Under the pieces are notes generated by a model. That model did no database searches. It was not told the DNA's origin and worked only from the letters and a program-made list of their open reading frames with translations. 64,000 nucleotides of DNA from Zea mays (lineage: Eukaryota > Streptophyta > Magnoliopsida > Poales > Poaceae): the NCBI RefSeq assembly GCF_902167145.1, contig NC_050096.1, positions 81,340,683 to 81,404,682 of the forward strand, given 5' to 3'. Positions 23,943-35,843 of this stretch are shown here, piece by piece (position 1 is the first letter of the stretch; each line of letters opens with the position of its first letter). The position numbers and the translations under genes are program-made.

Positions 23943-26850
23943 ATGGAAAGGGTACGTTCCACTGCTAGGGTTACACGTGACGGAGAAGAAGCCGAAGCTG
24001 CTGAAACTGCTTCGATTTCCGAAGTGATGAAATGGTCGGGGCTGGTAGTGCCGGAGGATATTTCTGACGAAGGTGCACTTGCCACTGAAGCTGAGCAGGT
24101 TGGTGCTGAGGAAGGTGATTCTGAAGATGATTACAGTGCCCTGTCATCTAAACCCAGCCACCTGGAGTTTGGGAGGTCCACTGTTACCGAAGATGATATG
24201 CCTAAGTTGATGAAGTTAGGCTATTTCAGTGAAGCCAAAAAGAAGCTGATTCGCTTTGGCGGAGAGGAAATTACTCCAAAGCCAGAAAAGGATGAGGTGG
24301 TAGTTTTTAAAAGCTTCTTTAAAGCAGGATTAAGATTTCCTTTGAATGAGATGATTGCGGATGTTTTGGAGAAGTTTGGGATTTATCTTCATCAGCTAAC
24401 TCCTAACGCCATCGTTAGGCTTAGCGTCTACATCTGGGCTCTCCGAAGCCAGGGGGCAGAACCGCTTGCCGAAGGCTTTTGCCGGGCACATGAGCTTCAT
24501 TATCAGACAAAAGCTAGAGAAGATGGGCTGCACGAGAACTTCGGCTGCTACAATTTTGCTTATCGCAAAGATGCGAAGTCTCCAGTTATCAGCTATCGTA
24601 CCAAATGGCCAGCTAGCTAGAAGACTGAATGGTTTTATGTCAAAGTTGATGAGAAAAAAGGAGAAGCTGGTTCAAAGCCCATTAGAATTAATCTTCGGAG
24701 AGACTAGGCCCCGGTGCGACATGAAACCAGGGAGTCCATGCCAAATTGCACTAGGCGAATTTCGAGTTATTGCGGAGCACATTGGTACTAGGGATCTGGT
24801 GCAAGAATTCTTAGCTTTTAGAGTATTCCCAACTTTGAAAGAATGGGACATGCCGAAGCTCAAAGGGGAAAAGAAAGAGAAGGAACTTGTTCGGTTGCCC
24901 TATTACTATAAATTCAAGAAACACTTCAAAGAACCTTGCCAAGAATGGTTAGACACGATTGAAGTTATGTGCAACGAGATCCTTGGCAACTATTCTAAAA
25001 AAGAAGATCAATTAATGTCTGCAGCCTTCGGCACACGACCGAAGCGAAGGTTGAACCGGGTGATGGATGCCCTGAATTTTGAGTATCCTGACTATGAGCG
25101 ATTGGACACAGGTGTCGAAGGACAAAAGAGAAAAAGAGTTGCTAGCGTCCTGTATAAAGAAGCTGCTAAATTGGTGAAAAAGGATGAAGAAACTTTGAAG
25201 AAAATAAAATTAATCCCTGAGCCGAAGATAGCTGCTTCGAAGAAAAAGAAAGCTACGACTTTGAAGCGAAAAACGACTGATACTGAGGATGAAACTCCTT
25301 CAAGACCTCCTGCTGCCAATGTGGAAGAAATTTTAAAGGTAATGACTGAATCTTTGCCTGTCAAGCAAAGTCCACTAGGGCCACATCTGACGAAGCTTTT
25401 TCAGAAGGAAAAGAAGCCTTCGGTGGCGAAGAAGCCAGATGAGCCGAAAAAACGAAGAATTATTCATGTAGTTGTAGTTATCGAGCAGACACCGTCGCTG
25501 GCATCGGCGTCAAAGACTCCAGCTATTGAGAACACTGCTACTGCCGAAGGTGAAACCGCTGAAGATGTAAATCTAGAGGCTACACTCTCTGAAATTGATA
25601 CCATGCTTCTGGATGCGGCCGCGGAAGAAGCTGCTGCAGCCGCTGAAGAGATCTTGGGCACAATGGTTGGAAAAGGGGAGGAGAAAGTCGAGGATACTTC
25701 AGCAGAAGAGGACTTCAATTTCCAAGATATACTTGGGAAAGAATTGTAAAAGGCTGAAAAAGAAGAACTGAAAGAGTATGCTATATCTTGCGGGTATAGA
25801 CCAGGTGCATTACTCTTCGGGGGTGTCAACGAAGAAAGCTTAGGATGCCTTCGGGACCACACTGGGGCTAAGGTTGTCGGCACTCTATCGAAGAGCATTG
25901 GCCTTCTGAAGGTTGATGTAGACCTCAGCAGGTACCGGTGGCAGCATATCGCCGGTAGCCTATTTTATGCTAACTTTAAGGTAAAATTCTTAACTTTTTA
26001 TTGCTTTGATATGAAGATTGTTTTCTGATGAAGCTTATTTTATCAGAGCTTACTACTGAGCAAAGTCCTGAGGATGCAACAAGACCTTGAGGACAAAAAG
26101 AACGAAATTATAATTGAGGGCCTGGAGAAGAAGATTAAAGACCATGAGGCTACCCTGGAGAAAAAAAACTTCGTACTTCAAACCATGGAAGGTTCACTGG
26201 CGGAGGCCCAGGCCGAAATTGCTAGATTGAATAGTGAACTCTCCATGCAAAAGAAAATTTTTGAAGCCAAACTCGAAGCTGAAGCTGAGAAAAATTCAAA
26301 TTTGCGAAAATCACTGAAAGAACTTCAAGAAAAATGCATAAACTTCGGCAACCAGTGCCTGCAGCGGCTAAAGCAGGTTTTCAACTCGGTTGGAGCCAGC
26401 GCTGAGAAATTCAGTCCTTCGGTTGAAAACCTGACAGAAACCTTCGAACACATTGAGGGCGAAGTTGATGCACTCGACGAAGTTATAGCTGGACACGCCG
26501 ATTTCTGCGCCCTGCTAGCTTCTCGGGGCACAGCTGTTGCCTTCATGAAATCTGGCTGTACACATGGAAACATTGTCAACAGACCAAATTTTAGCTTATC
26601 ACCGGCAGATTTAATTGATATCCCCAGCCTAGCTCGGAGTATAGGAAATAGATTCATAACTCAAATATGGGTAAAAGGCAGGCGAAAAATGGCTGGCGAC
26701 GAAGCTCGAAGCCACCTTAAGCCGGTAAAAAATTTGTGTCTGTTACTTTACCTTCTTCTTGAACTCTGCGCTTCTCTCATACCGTTTTAATATGTACAGG
26801 ATGACGATGCTGAGGAACAATGAGCCGAAGCTTGACAGGTGATCCGAAGA
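23943..26850 (+). pseudogene. Antisense PF04195-like spliced gene of element C
   Basis: It runs opposite to pol. Exon 1 is 23943-25980, exon 2 is 26047-26724, exon 3 starts at 26800. Introns are 25981-26046 and 26725-26799 with GT..AG ends (AAG/GTAAAA, TATCAG/AG; CCG/GTAAAA, TACAG/GA). The N-terminal half has FKAGLRFPL and IYLHQLTPNAI (about residue 125-160), matching the putative gypsy-transposon family PF04195. Exon 2 encodes a coiled coil (about 26074-26350). Breaks: TAG at 24618-24620 in place of Trp, one extra A in the run at 24654-24659, and TAA at 25747-25749. It aligns with the antisense gene of D, including the phase-0 first intron. Its function is unknown. Confidence 0.78.
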
Positions 26851-27279
26851 TCAGATGATCCGAAGCTCAATGATGTCAAAGCCGAAGACCTTGCTGAAAA
26901 AGTTCTAGAGAAAATCTTGCAATATCGTTGTAAAAATATTTGTAATTTAAGAATCAAGTACTAATTCTGTAAATTTGTACATACCTTGTAATATATTTTT
27001 ACCTTTTCGTCCATGTATGAACTGCTTTGATGTGGACGAAGCTAGTATTTTTTTGAGCCGAAGGCGAAAAACACCTTCCCTTCTTTTCGTACACAACGAA
27101 GCATGAAACTGCTTCTTTTTCTTTTTTGCCGAAGCCTTATCTTTATAGCCGAAGCATCTACCTGTGTCTGTATGTTATGATGATGATGATCCTATGTATG
27201 TCTAAATGCATGTTTATGTATGCAATGTATGATGTAATGTATCGTGCAAATGAATGCCCAAACACACACACATTCGAAG

Positions 27280-27600
27280 CTTCATCCACAACCTTCATTC
27301 CCTAAGGAATGACTCAAATCTCTTTGCCATTTATTTTTCGGCTGCACCGTTTATTTTTCGGTGTACGTTCTGCATTCCCTAAGGAACGTCTTTTGAACTT
27401 CTTCGCCTTCTATTTGGCGGTATTCGCGTTGACTTTTCGCGCTTCGCCTTATATTTCGGCGGTATTTGGCTCTGCATTCCCTAAGGAACGACTTTTGAGC
27501 AGAAAACTTACGCTATGTTCCCTTAGGAACGACTTTTTGTAGCTTCGTCATGCTCTGCATCCCCTTAGGGACGACTTTTGAGCTTCTCCCTGTTTTTTCT
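27280..27600. repeat. Noncoding repeat cassette of C
   Basis: The block CATTCCCTAAGGAACGAC(T)TTTTG is repeated four to five times, interspersed with GCGCTTCGCCTT and GGCGGTATT units. The reverse complement is clearly related to 35090-35385 of element D (AGTCGTTCC..AAGGGAATGCAGAG and CGCGAATACCGC). It lies between the ends of the convergent pol and antisense genes. Confidence 0.75.
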
Positions 27601-27714
27601 TTTTCTCTGCAGTCGATGGTGCATGCTCAGATTTTACATTTACATACTTTGGGGGATTTTGCTCTTGTGGAGCTGAATAAAAAAGAAAAAGATTACAAAC
27701 TATGGCCCCATTAA

Positions 27715-27745
27715 AAAACTTTCTCCCCCTTTGGAAAGGAAAAAG
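27715..27745 (-). promoter_or_regulatory. Possible internal polypurine tract of C
   Basis: The minus strand reads CCAAAGGGGGAGAAAG (27722-27737), just after the end of pol. It could be an accessory PPT or part of the antisense 3' region. No test is possible from one copy. Confidence 0.35.
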
Positions 27746-27778
27746 GGTGCCATAGGAAAAATAAAAGATTACATCAAG

Positions 27779-30700
27779 CTAGACATAATATCACCGAAGC
27801 TCATTCGCATTCCAAGATCTAGGAATGTCGTTGTCGTCCATATCCCTCAATCTGCAAGAACCGGGTCTTGACGAAGATACTACCAAAAAAGGTCCTTCCC
27901 ACTTCAGCTGTAGCTTGCCTACTGTATCTGGGTTGGCCACTCTCCAAAGTACCAAATGCCCTGGCTTAATGTTCTTGAGCCGAACTTTTCTGTCACGCCA
28001 TTTTATTGTTTCGGCTTGGTATTTATTGATATTCTCCACGGCCTGAAGCCTGATCCCTTCTATAGCATCTTTTGCCACAGAATAATCAGCTTCGTCCTCT
28101 GCCGAAGCCACTGTTCTTATTGATCCTGCCTTAGCTTCTTCTGGGGTTATTGCTTCATCACCAAACAATAGTTTGAATGGTGTAAAACATGTTTACCTTG
28201 ATATTGTTGTGTTGTGGCTCCACACCACTTTGATCAATTCATCTGGCCACTTTCCTCTGTGCTGATTGAAGATTAACTTCATTATTCCCATCATTATAAT
28301 GCCATTAGCTCTTTCAACAAGTCCATTTGACTCCGGATGTCTGACCGATGCAAAATGAATCTTTGTGCCAATTTGTTCACAGAATTCCTTGAAAGCTTCA
28401 GCATCGAACTGTGTTCCGTTGTCTACAGTAATAGCCTTCGGCACTCCGAAGCGACAAACAATGTTTTGCCAGAAGAATTTCTGGACGGTAACCGAAGTTA
28501 TTGTGGCTAAAGGCTTCGCCTCAATCCACTTGGAAAAATACTCTACCGTCACCACAACATATTTTAGATTTCCTTGTGCTGGTGCCTAGCAAATTGAGGC
28601 CCCACCTTTGCAACAGCCAAGTGGGCTATATTAACTGAGTGAGAGATGAAGGTTGCTTCTGGTCTCTTGCACATTTTTGACAGCCTTCACATTTTTGGAC
28701 TAATTCTGCTGCATCCGAAGCTGCCTTCGGCCAGTAAAATCCTTGCCGAAAAACTTTTCCCAACAAGGGCCTAGATCCAATGTGAGATCCACACATACCT
28801 GCATGTATCTCTTTCATTAACTCCATACCTTCAGTTCTTGATAAACACTTGAGGAGTGGTGAACAAACTCCATGTTTATACAATTCCCCTTCTATTATCA
28901 CATATGGTCTTGTTCTTGCCTCCATTCTCTTGTTATAAGCTTCGTCACATGAAAGACAATTGCCTTGGAGGAAAGATATTATTTCAGTTCTCCAGTCTTC
29001 ACTGTGTACTGGAGAAATAGTAAGTACTGCTCTCTCCATGAGCTCAACCGAAGGTGCTTTTATTGTTTCAAAAAATACTTCCGAGGGTAGGGGGAGCCCC
29101 TGAGCAGCTGATTTGGCTAGCAAATCTGCATGCTCATTTTCACCTCTTGGGATATTCTTGACAGAAAAACCTTCGAAGGAAGCTTCTAACCTTCGAACTG
29201 TATCCAGATATCTTTCAAGCTTCGGATCTCGTGTCTTGCTACTTTTGTCCACATGGCCAGCAATAACTTGAGAATCAGTCTTTAGGATGGCCCTTCTTAT
29301 TCCCATTGCCCTTAGTTTCCGAAGCCCCAATAGAAGTGCTTCGTACTCAGCAATATTATTTGTGCAACTGAAATCCAGTTTCACTGCATAACATGTTTTG
29401 ACTTTTGAAGGTGCTACTAGGACTGCAGCTGCTCCTGCACCAAAGGCTCCCCAAGAACCATCACAAAACACTATCCAAGCTTCGACATCTTTGCTTGTCC
29501 CCTCTTCGTGAGCCCCTGGCGTCCAATCAGCGATGAAATCTGCTAGCGCTTGGGATTGAATTGAAGATCTGTGCACGTAGTCAATAGTGAATTCATTAAG
29601 CTCCGTGGCCCACTTTCCAATCCTTCCAGTAGCTTCTCTATTCCTCACGACATCCTTCAGGGGCTGTGATGAAGGAACAATTATGTGATATGCTTGAAAA
29701 TAATGCCGAAGCTTCCTGGACGCCATTAACACAGCATACAACACCTTCTCTAATTCTGTATAGTTTTTCTTTGATAAACTCAAAACTTCAGAGACAAAGT
29801 ATACTGGGACTTGCTTTTTAGCTTGTCCTTCAAGCTTCTCTTGTACAAGCGCCACACTCACTGTAGAGTGCGAAGCTGCCACATACAATAGCACTGGAGC
29901 CCCTAGCACGGGTGGAGTTAATGTTGTTAAATCAATCAGGTATTGCTTCAGCTCTTCGAAAGCTTTCTGTTGAGTTGGGCCCCATTGAAAAACTTCAACT
30001 GACTTTAGTAGTTCAAAGAATGGTAAATTTCTTTCTGCTGATCTAGATATAAATCGATTCAAAGATGCCAGTCTTCCTATCAGCCGTTGGGCCCCCTTCT
30101 TTGTGCTTGGCGGCTCCATTCGAAGGATATCTTCGATCTTGCTTGGGTTGGCTTCGATCCCCTTCATTGAAACTAGACAGCCAAGGAACTTGTCCTTCTT
30201 CACTCCGAAGACACATTTTTCTAGATTTAATTTCAGGCCAGCTTGCCTAAAATTAGCAAATGTTTCCTGCAAATCAGTAATGTGGTTTTTCTTGCTTCGT
30301 GCTCTTCACTATGATATCATCAACATATGTTAGTACATTTCTGCCTATCTAAGAATGAAGAACCTTGGTTGTCATCCTGCTGAAGCTTCCTCCAGCATTC
30401 TTGAGCCCCTCAGGCATCCGAAGATAACAATATGTACCACTGGGGGTTATGAAGCTGGTCTTTGGCTCATCTTCCTTCTTCATCCAGATTTGGTGGTAGC
30501 CTGAATAACAATTTAGTAGACTCATGAGCTCTGACGAAGCTACTGCATCTACTAGAGAATCTATTCTTGGTAATGGGAACTCATCCTTTGGACAAGCCTT
30601 GTTCAGATCAGTAAAATCAATGCACATTCTCCATTTACCATTGGCCTTCTTCACCATAACAGTGTTGGCTAGCCATTCTGGGTATTTTACTTCTCTAATG

Positions 30701-31721
30701 ACACCAGCACTGAGAAGTCTTTTTTACTTCGTTCCGAGCACCTTCGGCTTTATCGTCAAACATTTTCCAAAGCTTTTGCTTCCTGGGTCTGAAGGATGGA
30801 TCGACATTGAGTGAATGTTCAATGACGTCCCTGTTGACACCACAAAGATCGTTGGCTGACCATGCAAAAACATCTTTGTTGTTGAATAAAAACCTTATCA
30901 AGGTTTTCTCCCGCTCTTCAGATAATTGGGACCCCAGCAATACCTTCTGCTCTGATATGTCTTCACATAGAAGCATGGGCTTCGGCTGATCAGCCGAAGC
31001 AGCCTTCTCTCTTCTGTACTTATACTGTTCACAAGCTTCGGCTCCATCTATATTGTGGATTGCTTTTGAGTCTGTCCAATTTCCTTCAGCTTTTCTGGTA
31101 GCTTCCTGACTTCCATGAATAGCAATAGGCCCTTGATCCGAAGGTATCTTCATGCATAGATATGCTGGATGAAGAATTTTTTCAAATGCGTTGAGTGTTC
31201 CACGACCAATGATTGCATTGTAGGGGTATTCCATGTCAACAATATCAAACACAACCTGTTCAGTTCTTGTATTATGGACAAATCCAAAGGTCACTGGCAT
31301 CGTGATCTTCCCAAGTGCTACAATCTGCCTTCCTCCGAAACCACAAAAGAGGGTGTGTAGCATCATGGATCTTATCCTCTGGCTCTTGCATTTGTCTGAA
31401 GGCCTTAGCAAATATGATATCCGCTGCACTGCCTGTATCAACCAGAACATTGTGGACTAGAAATTTCTTGATGACACAAGATATGACCATAGCATCATTG
31501 TGAGGGTAATCCTTGAGCTGAAGGTCCTCTTGGGAGAAGGTAATTGGGATGTGGAACCATTTTGACTTGATGAAGCGTCCTTCCACCCCAACATGTTGTA
31601 CCCTTCTCTGGGCCTCCTTCTTCTGCTTCTTGTTGGCTGGCTCTGAGCATGAACTGCCTGTTATCGGGAGCACTGGCTTCGTAGCCGAAGCAGCTTCGGT
31701 TTGATTGTTGAACGAAGCCAT
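27779..31721 (-). pseudogene. pol: Element C pol: protease-RT-RNase H-aRNase H-integrase, no gag
   Basis: The start is ATG 31721 (MASFNNQTEAAS). Protease has LVDTGSAADIIF (about 31430-31465). RT has DFTDLNKACPKDEFPLPRID and YVDDIIVK (about 30311-30335). RNase H has the LYAVL..RKLRHYF region. A second archaeal-type RNase H has FCDGSWGAFGAGAA and NIAEYEALLLGLR. The integrase has a zinc-finger-like segment, VDNGTQF and HPESNGLVERANG, and a C-terminal KWEGPFLV. Breaks: one-base insertions near 31345, 30705 and 30290, stops (CAG to TAG) near 30349 and 28626, a small deletion near 28590, TAA near 28193, and a terminal TGA at 27791. The intended end is TAG 27779-27781. Confidence 0.88.
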
Positions 31722-31745
31722 CAGCTCAAAAGGTGGAAGTGAGTT

Positions 31746-31764
31746 CACCGGAGGTTGACGCCAA
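31746..31764 (-). promoter_or_regulatory. Element C primer-binding site
   Basis: The minus strand after the 5' LTR reads TTGGCGTCAACCTCCGG. It is nearly the same as the PBS of D (TTGGCGCCCACCTCCGG), and the match continues through GTGAACTCACTTCCAC. Confidence 0.8.
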
Positions 31765-32368
31765 TGTTGGGGACTTGTTCTCAAATGCTATGAATTAAGA
31801 ACAAGGCAACACAAAAGTTAATGATTAAAGACCTTTCGTCCTTCGAAGCATTATTTCCCTTATGATATAATGATCTTCAGACGAAGGTCATGAAGGACGT
31901 ACCTTCATCATCTCAATATATAATGGAAAGCAGGATCATAGGACACATAAAAAACATGAATAATCATATGGTATCATTCAGACATTTTTATTATATAATC
32001 ATGAATAAACATGGATAATATTGAATTACATTTATACCTTCGGCTTGACAGAAGGTGAGAATCCGAGTGTGACGTGCGAGTGAATACAAGCCAGCGTGAA
32101 CAGTACGGGGGTACTGTTCATCTATTTATAGGCACAGGGCACAACCTGTGAGATATTACATTCATGCCCTTTACAAAAGATTACAATTATGACATAGACT
32201 CTCATGGATCAATCGGTCATTTCATCTTTAAGTCGGTGCAGTCCTTCGTCTTGAGTCATGCCACTATGCCGAAGCTTTATGGATGATAGCTTCAGCACTG
32301 CTTTTGAGAGGATCTGCCAAATGTGTTTCTTCTTACAGGATCTTTGGCGACGAAGTATACCCCCAACA
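31765..32368 (-). repeat. Element C 5' LTR
   Basis: 604 bp, TATA box at about 32122-32132. About 18 single-base differences from the 3' LTR by eye (about 3%), several clustered near its minus-strand start. Confidence 0.92.
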
Positions 32369-32373
32369 TTGGC

Positions 32374-32669
32374 AGAATTGTAACCACGAAGCAACTTGTT
32401 GTTGCGTGTCTCGCTGGATGTTGAGACTAACCCTTCATGTTGAAGGACAAATATGTAGTATTCATGCCACTACATTAATCTAAATCTAAAGTTCACTGCA
32501 TAAAACCCCTAACTGTAATGTGCATAAGATTTCCCAAATAAATCAGCACAATAGCATACATTTGACCACAACTGGATGATTGCGGTTGGGGATTTTATAT
32601 GTAAGCTTTTAGAACATATCGACATTAGGGGGAGGAATGCCCATCTAGTGTAATGCCTCAATATTCTAT
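32374..32669. other. Decayed element E or host sequence between C and D
   Basis: 296 bp between the ttggc duplication of C and the tctat duplication of D. It includes the G-rich purine tract ATTAGGGGGAGGAATG near 32626. No reading frame is assignable. Confidence 0.3.
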
Positions 32670-33309
32670 TGTTGGGGACCTTCGGCATCCGAAGGTCCTC
32701 AAAAACAGGATTTAATAGTGTTTCTGGAGTATAATGTGTGAACAGGTATCTTCGGACTCAAGTCAGGCATCACAGTAGACCAGAATAATACGAAGGTTGG
32801 TGAAGCGCCGAAGGTGTAAGCAGGAAAGCTTCGGCAAGACAACAGCATTTGAAACCGACTTAAAGATGAAAAGGCTATTTAGACCTCGACAGATTACTAT
32901 AGGATTATTATTAAGTGTAAAGGGCATTAATGTAATTTTGCACGGGCTGCGTCCCGTGCCTATAAATAGGTGAACAGTATTCCCGTACTGTTCACACTGA
33001 CTTGGCATTCGCTTTTTGCGTCACGCTTGTACTGTCATCTCATTGAAGGTACACTTGTAATTCAACGATATTTCTGTTTGTATCTAATAATAATATATAA
33101 TTGTTCATGTTGTCTTTTATATTCTTTATATTTCATCCTTCGTCATTGTTTAATGAATTTATGAAGGTACGTCCTTCATAACCTTCGTCCGCAAACCATT
33201 ATATCCTAAGGGAAATAATGCTTCGGAGGACGAAGGACCTTAACGATTAATATTTTCTATGTTGCCTTGTTCTTAACTCATTGAAGCACTTGAGAACAAG
33301 TCTCCAACA
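32670..33309 (+). repeat. Element D 5' LTR
   Basis: 640 bp. The TATA box TATAAATAGG is at 32961-32970, then the hairpin GAACAGTA/TACTGTTC with a 6-nt loop (32972-32993). The inverted repeat ATGAAGG/CCTTCAT is at 33161-33179. The first roughly 290 bp (U3) differ from C, while blocks after the TATA box are shared with C. Confidence 0.93.
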
Positions 33310-33326
33310 TTGGCGCCCACCTCCGG
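33310..33326 (+). promoter_or_regulatory. Element D primer-binding site
   Basis: TTGGCGCCCACCTCCGG immediately follows the 5' LTR. The following GTGAACTCACTTCCAC is also shared with C. Confidence 0.8.
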
Positions 33327-33385
33327 TGAACTCACTTCCACTCGGAGTTTTTTTTGAACACCTTCGGCGATCATAAACCTTCGTT

Positions 33386-34903
33386 ATGGCGCCGAAGAAG
33401 GCTTCAGCGACTGGGGCTGCAGCTCTGCAACCACTGGACCACAATCAGGAGACAGTCTCCCTGCGGGAGGCCCGAAGCCAGAAAAGGAAGGCTGTAAGCC
33501 CGACACCACCAGAGGGCGAGATAGATCAAGAAATCAGAGATATGGAGATGCTTCATCAACAAGTACAGAGGAAGAAAGAAAAGATGGCCAGGCTAGCTGA
33601 ACTGCAGAGACAGATAGACGAAGCCTCTGAAGAAGTTCGTCATCTTGCCCAGGATGAGCAGCACCGAAGGCCTCAACACCAAGACCTTCATCAGGAGGGT
33701 TTTCCCAACGAAGATGACTGGTATGACAATTTCCATCATGGGAATTTCGTTTTTGATGATGCTTCTCCTCTGTCCGCTGAGCTGCAGGCTACACCTTGGC
33801 CTCCGTCCTACAAGCCGCCCCAGCTTCCCGTATTTGATGGCCACTCAGACCCGAAGCAGTTTTTGATGAGCTACGAAGCAACAGTATCTTCGTATGGTGG
33901 CAATGCTTCAGTCATGGCCAAATCTTTCGTTATGGCTGTCAGGAGTGTTGCTCAAACCTGGTATTCCTCCCTTCGACCAGGAACGATCACTTCATGGCAG
34001 AAGCTAAAGGATTTGTTGTTAACTAGCTTCCAAGGATTTCAGACGAAGCCGGTCACTGCTCAGGCTCTGTTCCAGTGCACCCAAGATCACGAAGAATACC
34101 TTCAGGCGTATGTCCGAAGGTTCTTGCGTTTAAGGGCACAGGCACCAACGGTGCCCAATGAAATTGTCATTGAGGCCATGATCAAGGGACTTCGACCAGG
34201 ACCGTCAGCCCAGTACTTCGCTCGGAAGCCTCCTCAAACTTTGGAGAAGCTGCTCCAGAAGATGGACGAGTACATTCGGGCTGATAATGATTTTCGCCAA
34301 AGAAGGGAGGAGGCTTTCAGGTTTTCTGAAATGACCAGGGGCTTCGGAGGGAGGTTCTACCCGAGGCACGTGAGATCAATTCATAACTCTACACAAAATG
34401 ATGATAGAGGAAGCCAACAGCAAAGGCCACAATGTTCCTCACAGGCTTCGGGGCAACAGCAAAGCTCCTTCCGACCACCAGCTCCAAGAGGCAGAGGCGC
34501 CAGGGGTTTTGGAGGAAGATTTGGCGATCAACCAAGAAGAATCTTTTGCTTATTCTGCGGTGAGAACAAAGGCCATACTACCAGGATGTGCCATGTTACT
34601 ATTCAGAAGCAAAAGGAAATAGCTGAAGCAGCAGCACAACAAGCTCAGCCGAAGCAGGTCATGCATACAGCTTCGTATCATTCGCCCTACATCCCAGAAT
34701 ATGTGAGCAATCATCCTACAGTTTCTGTTGCTTCGGCAAGTCAGCCTCAAGCTTCCTGGCAACAGCCTCCGCCTCCACCTCCGTTGCAACAAGGCCAGCA
34801 GCCAGAAGGGAGCCAGTATGCTCCACACCAGAGGGACTTCAGAGAGCAGTCCGAAGCTCGTACAGTCAATAGCACTGTGCCAGAGTCAAAGCACATCTAT
34901 TGA
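33386..34903 (+). CDS. gag: Gag protein of element D, intact
   Basis: 505 residues from ATG 33386 (MAPKKASATGAAAL). Residues about 50-90 form a charged coiled coil. A retrotransposon capsid domain lies at about 145-310 (LPVFDGHSDPKQFLMSYEA, WYSSLRPGTITSWQKLKDLL). A Gln/Gly/Arg-rich linker precedes a variant zinc knuckle CLFCGENKGHTTRMC (C-x2-C-x5-H-x4-C, one residue longer than usual) at about 390-404, then a Gln/Pro-rich tail. The frame is clean and stops at 34901-34903 with no protease or readthrough frame after it. It should form the particle for its RNA and possibly for C-type elements. The start is favoured by its place about 76 bp after the LTR and by homologous gag starts beginning MAPK. 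Confidence 0.9.
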   Translation: MAPKKASATGAAALQPLDHNQETVSLREARSQKRKAVSPTPPEGEIDQEIRDMEMLHQQVQRKKEKMARLAELQRQIDEASEEVRHLAQDEQHRRPQHQDLHQEGFPNEDDWYDNFHHGNFVFDDASPLSAELQATPWPPSYKPPQLPVFDGHSDPKQFLMSYEATVSSYGGNASVMAKSFVMAVRSVAQTWYSSLRPGTITSWQKLKDLLLTSFQGFQTKPVTAQALFQCTQDHEEYLQAYVRRFLRLRAQAPTVPNEIVIEAMIKGLRPGPSAQYFARKPPQTLEKLLQKMDEYIRADNDFRQRREEAFRFSEMTRGFGGRFYPRHVRSIHNSTQNDDRGSQQQRPQCSSQASGQQQSSFRPPAPRGRGARGFGGRFGDQPRRIFCLFCGENKGHTTRMCHVTIQKQKEIAEAAAQQAQPKQVMHTASYHSPYIPEYVSNHPTVSVASASQPQASWQQPPPPPPLQQGQQPEGSQYAPHQRDFREQSEARTVNSTVPESKHIY

Positions 34904-35089
34904 CAAATATCCTACCTTAATAGCAATCTTTTTCATTCAGTTTTATTTTCTGTAATAAAGGACATTGTTTAGGGTTCATTTAATTAGTTTCGTTGATTCC
35001 TACAAGGAAAATATATTTTTTTCACAGGCTTATTATTTTCTTTGTGATAACAAAGACGACCTTCGAACTATCGAAAATTCTTCGAAGCA

Positions 35090-35385
35090 ACAAAAAGTTG
35101 TTCTAAGGAACGCAGAGTAAGTTTACCGAAGTCACAAAAAAGTCGTTCCAAAGGAGCGCAGTGTAAGTTTTCTGCTCCAAAGTCGTTCCAAAGGGAATGC
35201 AGAGCATACAGCGAAAAGTCAATGCTGATACCGCCTAAGTAAAAGGCGAAGCGCGAAAAATCAACGCGAATACCGCTGAAAGTAAAAGGCGAAGAAGCTC
35301 CTAAGGGAGGCTTACAGCGAAAAATAAACGCTGATTCCGCTGAAGTAAAAGGCGAAGAAGCTCCTAAGGGAGGCTTATAAAAGAT
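35090..35385. repeat. Noncoding repeat cassette of D
   Basis: Repeated AAGTCGTTCC-AAGG units (35100-35200) are followed by two to three copies of a unit of about 67 bp with AGCGAAAA..CGCTGATACCGC..TAAAAGGCGAAG (35210-35385). It is related to the reverse complement of 27280-27600 in C. It sits between the gag and antisense gene ends, so it may hold 3' ends for both. Confidence 0.75.
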
Positions 35386-35843
35386 TGTGTTTTATTGCAG
35401 GGATGCGTATGTATCTTCGGAGTAAACATCATTTCACATAACATAACATCATCGCATCATTTCGCATAGCATAAGCATCATACATCATTTTGCACATGGC
35501 ACAAGAGGTGGACACATTATCAATCTACGGAAGAACGCTTTGAAAAAAGAGAGAAATCAGTCACAAAAAGATACACCATTGATCTTCGGAAGGGTAGCTT
35601 CGGAGAATATTTTTACGAAGCCTGGATATTATTCATCAGAACATTGGATATTGTTGTGACAATGAAAAGTTCTTCTTCACGAAGCATGAAAAGAAGGGAA
35701 GGTGTTTTTTCGTCAAAGACTCAAAAGCGGTACGTGTAAAGTTTCATGCATCGTAAAGAATTGATTAACAAAAATAGGTATATTACATTTGCGGTTACAA
35801 AATGTTACAGTATATTACATTTCAGAAGTTTTCACAAAAATAT

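Larger units (their letters stand above)
22851..32368 (-). mobile_element. Element C: pol-only Tat-type gypsy LTR retrotransposon
   Basis: 9518 bp, minus strand, exact target duplication ttggc (22846-22850 and 32369-32373). LTRs of 604 bp lie at 31765-32368 (5') and 22851-23454 (3') and differ at about 18 sites by eye. The PBS TTGGCGTCAACCTCCGG follows the 5' LTR, and the PPT GAAGGGGCTAC precedes the 3' LTR. A protease-RT-RNase H-integrase frame starts about 44 bp after the 5' LTR; there is no room for gag. A TATA-driven, spliced gene on the opposite strand occupies 23943-26850. The two RNase H-like domains put it in the Tat clade. It may belong to the maize xilon-diguus group, which I cannot confirm. 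Confidence 0.9.
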
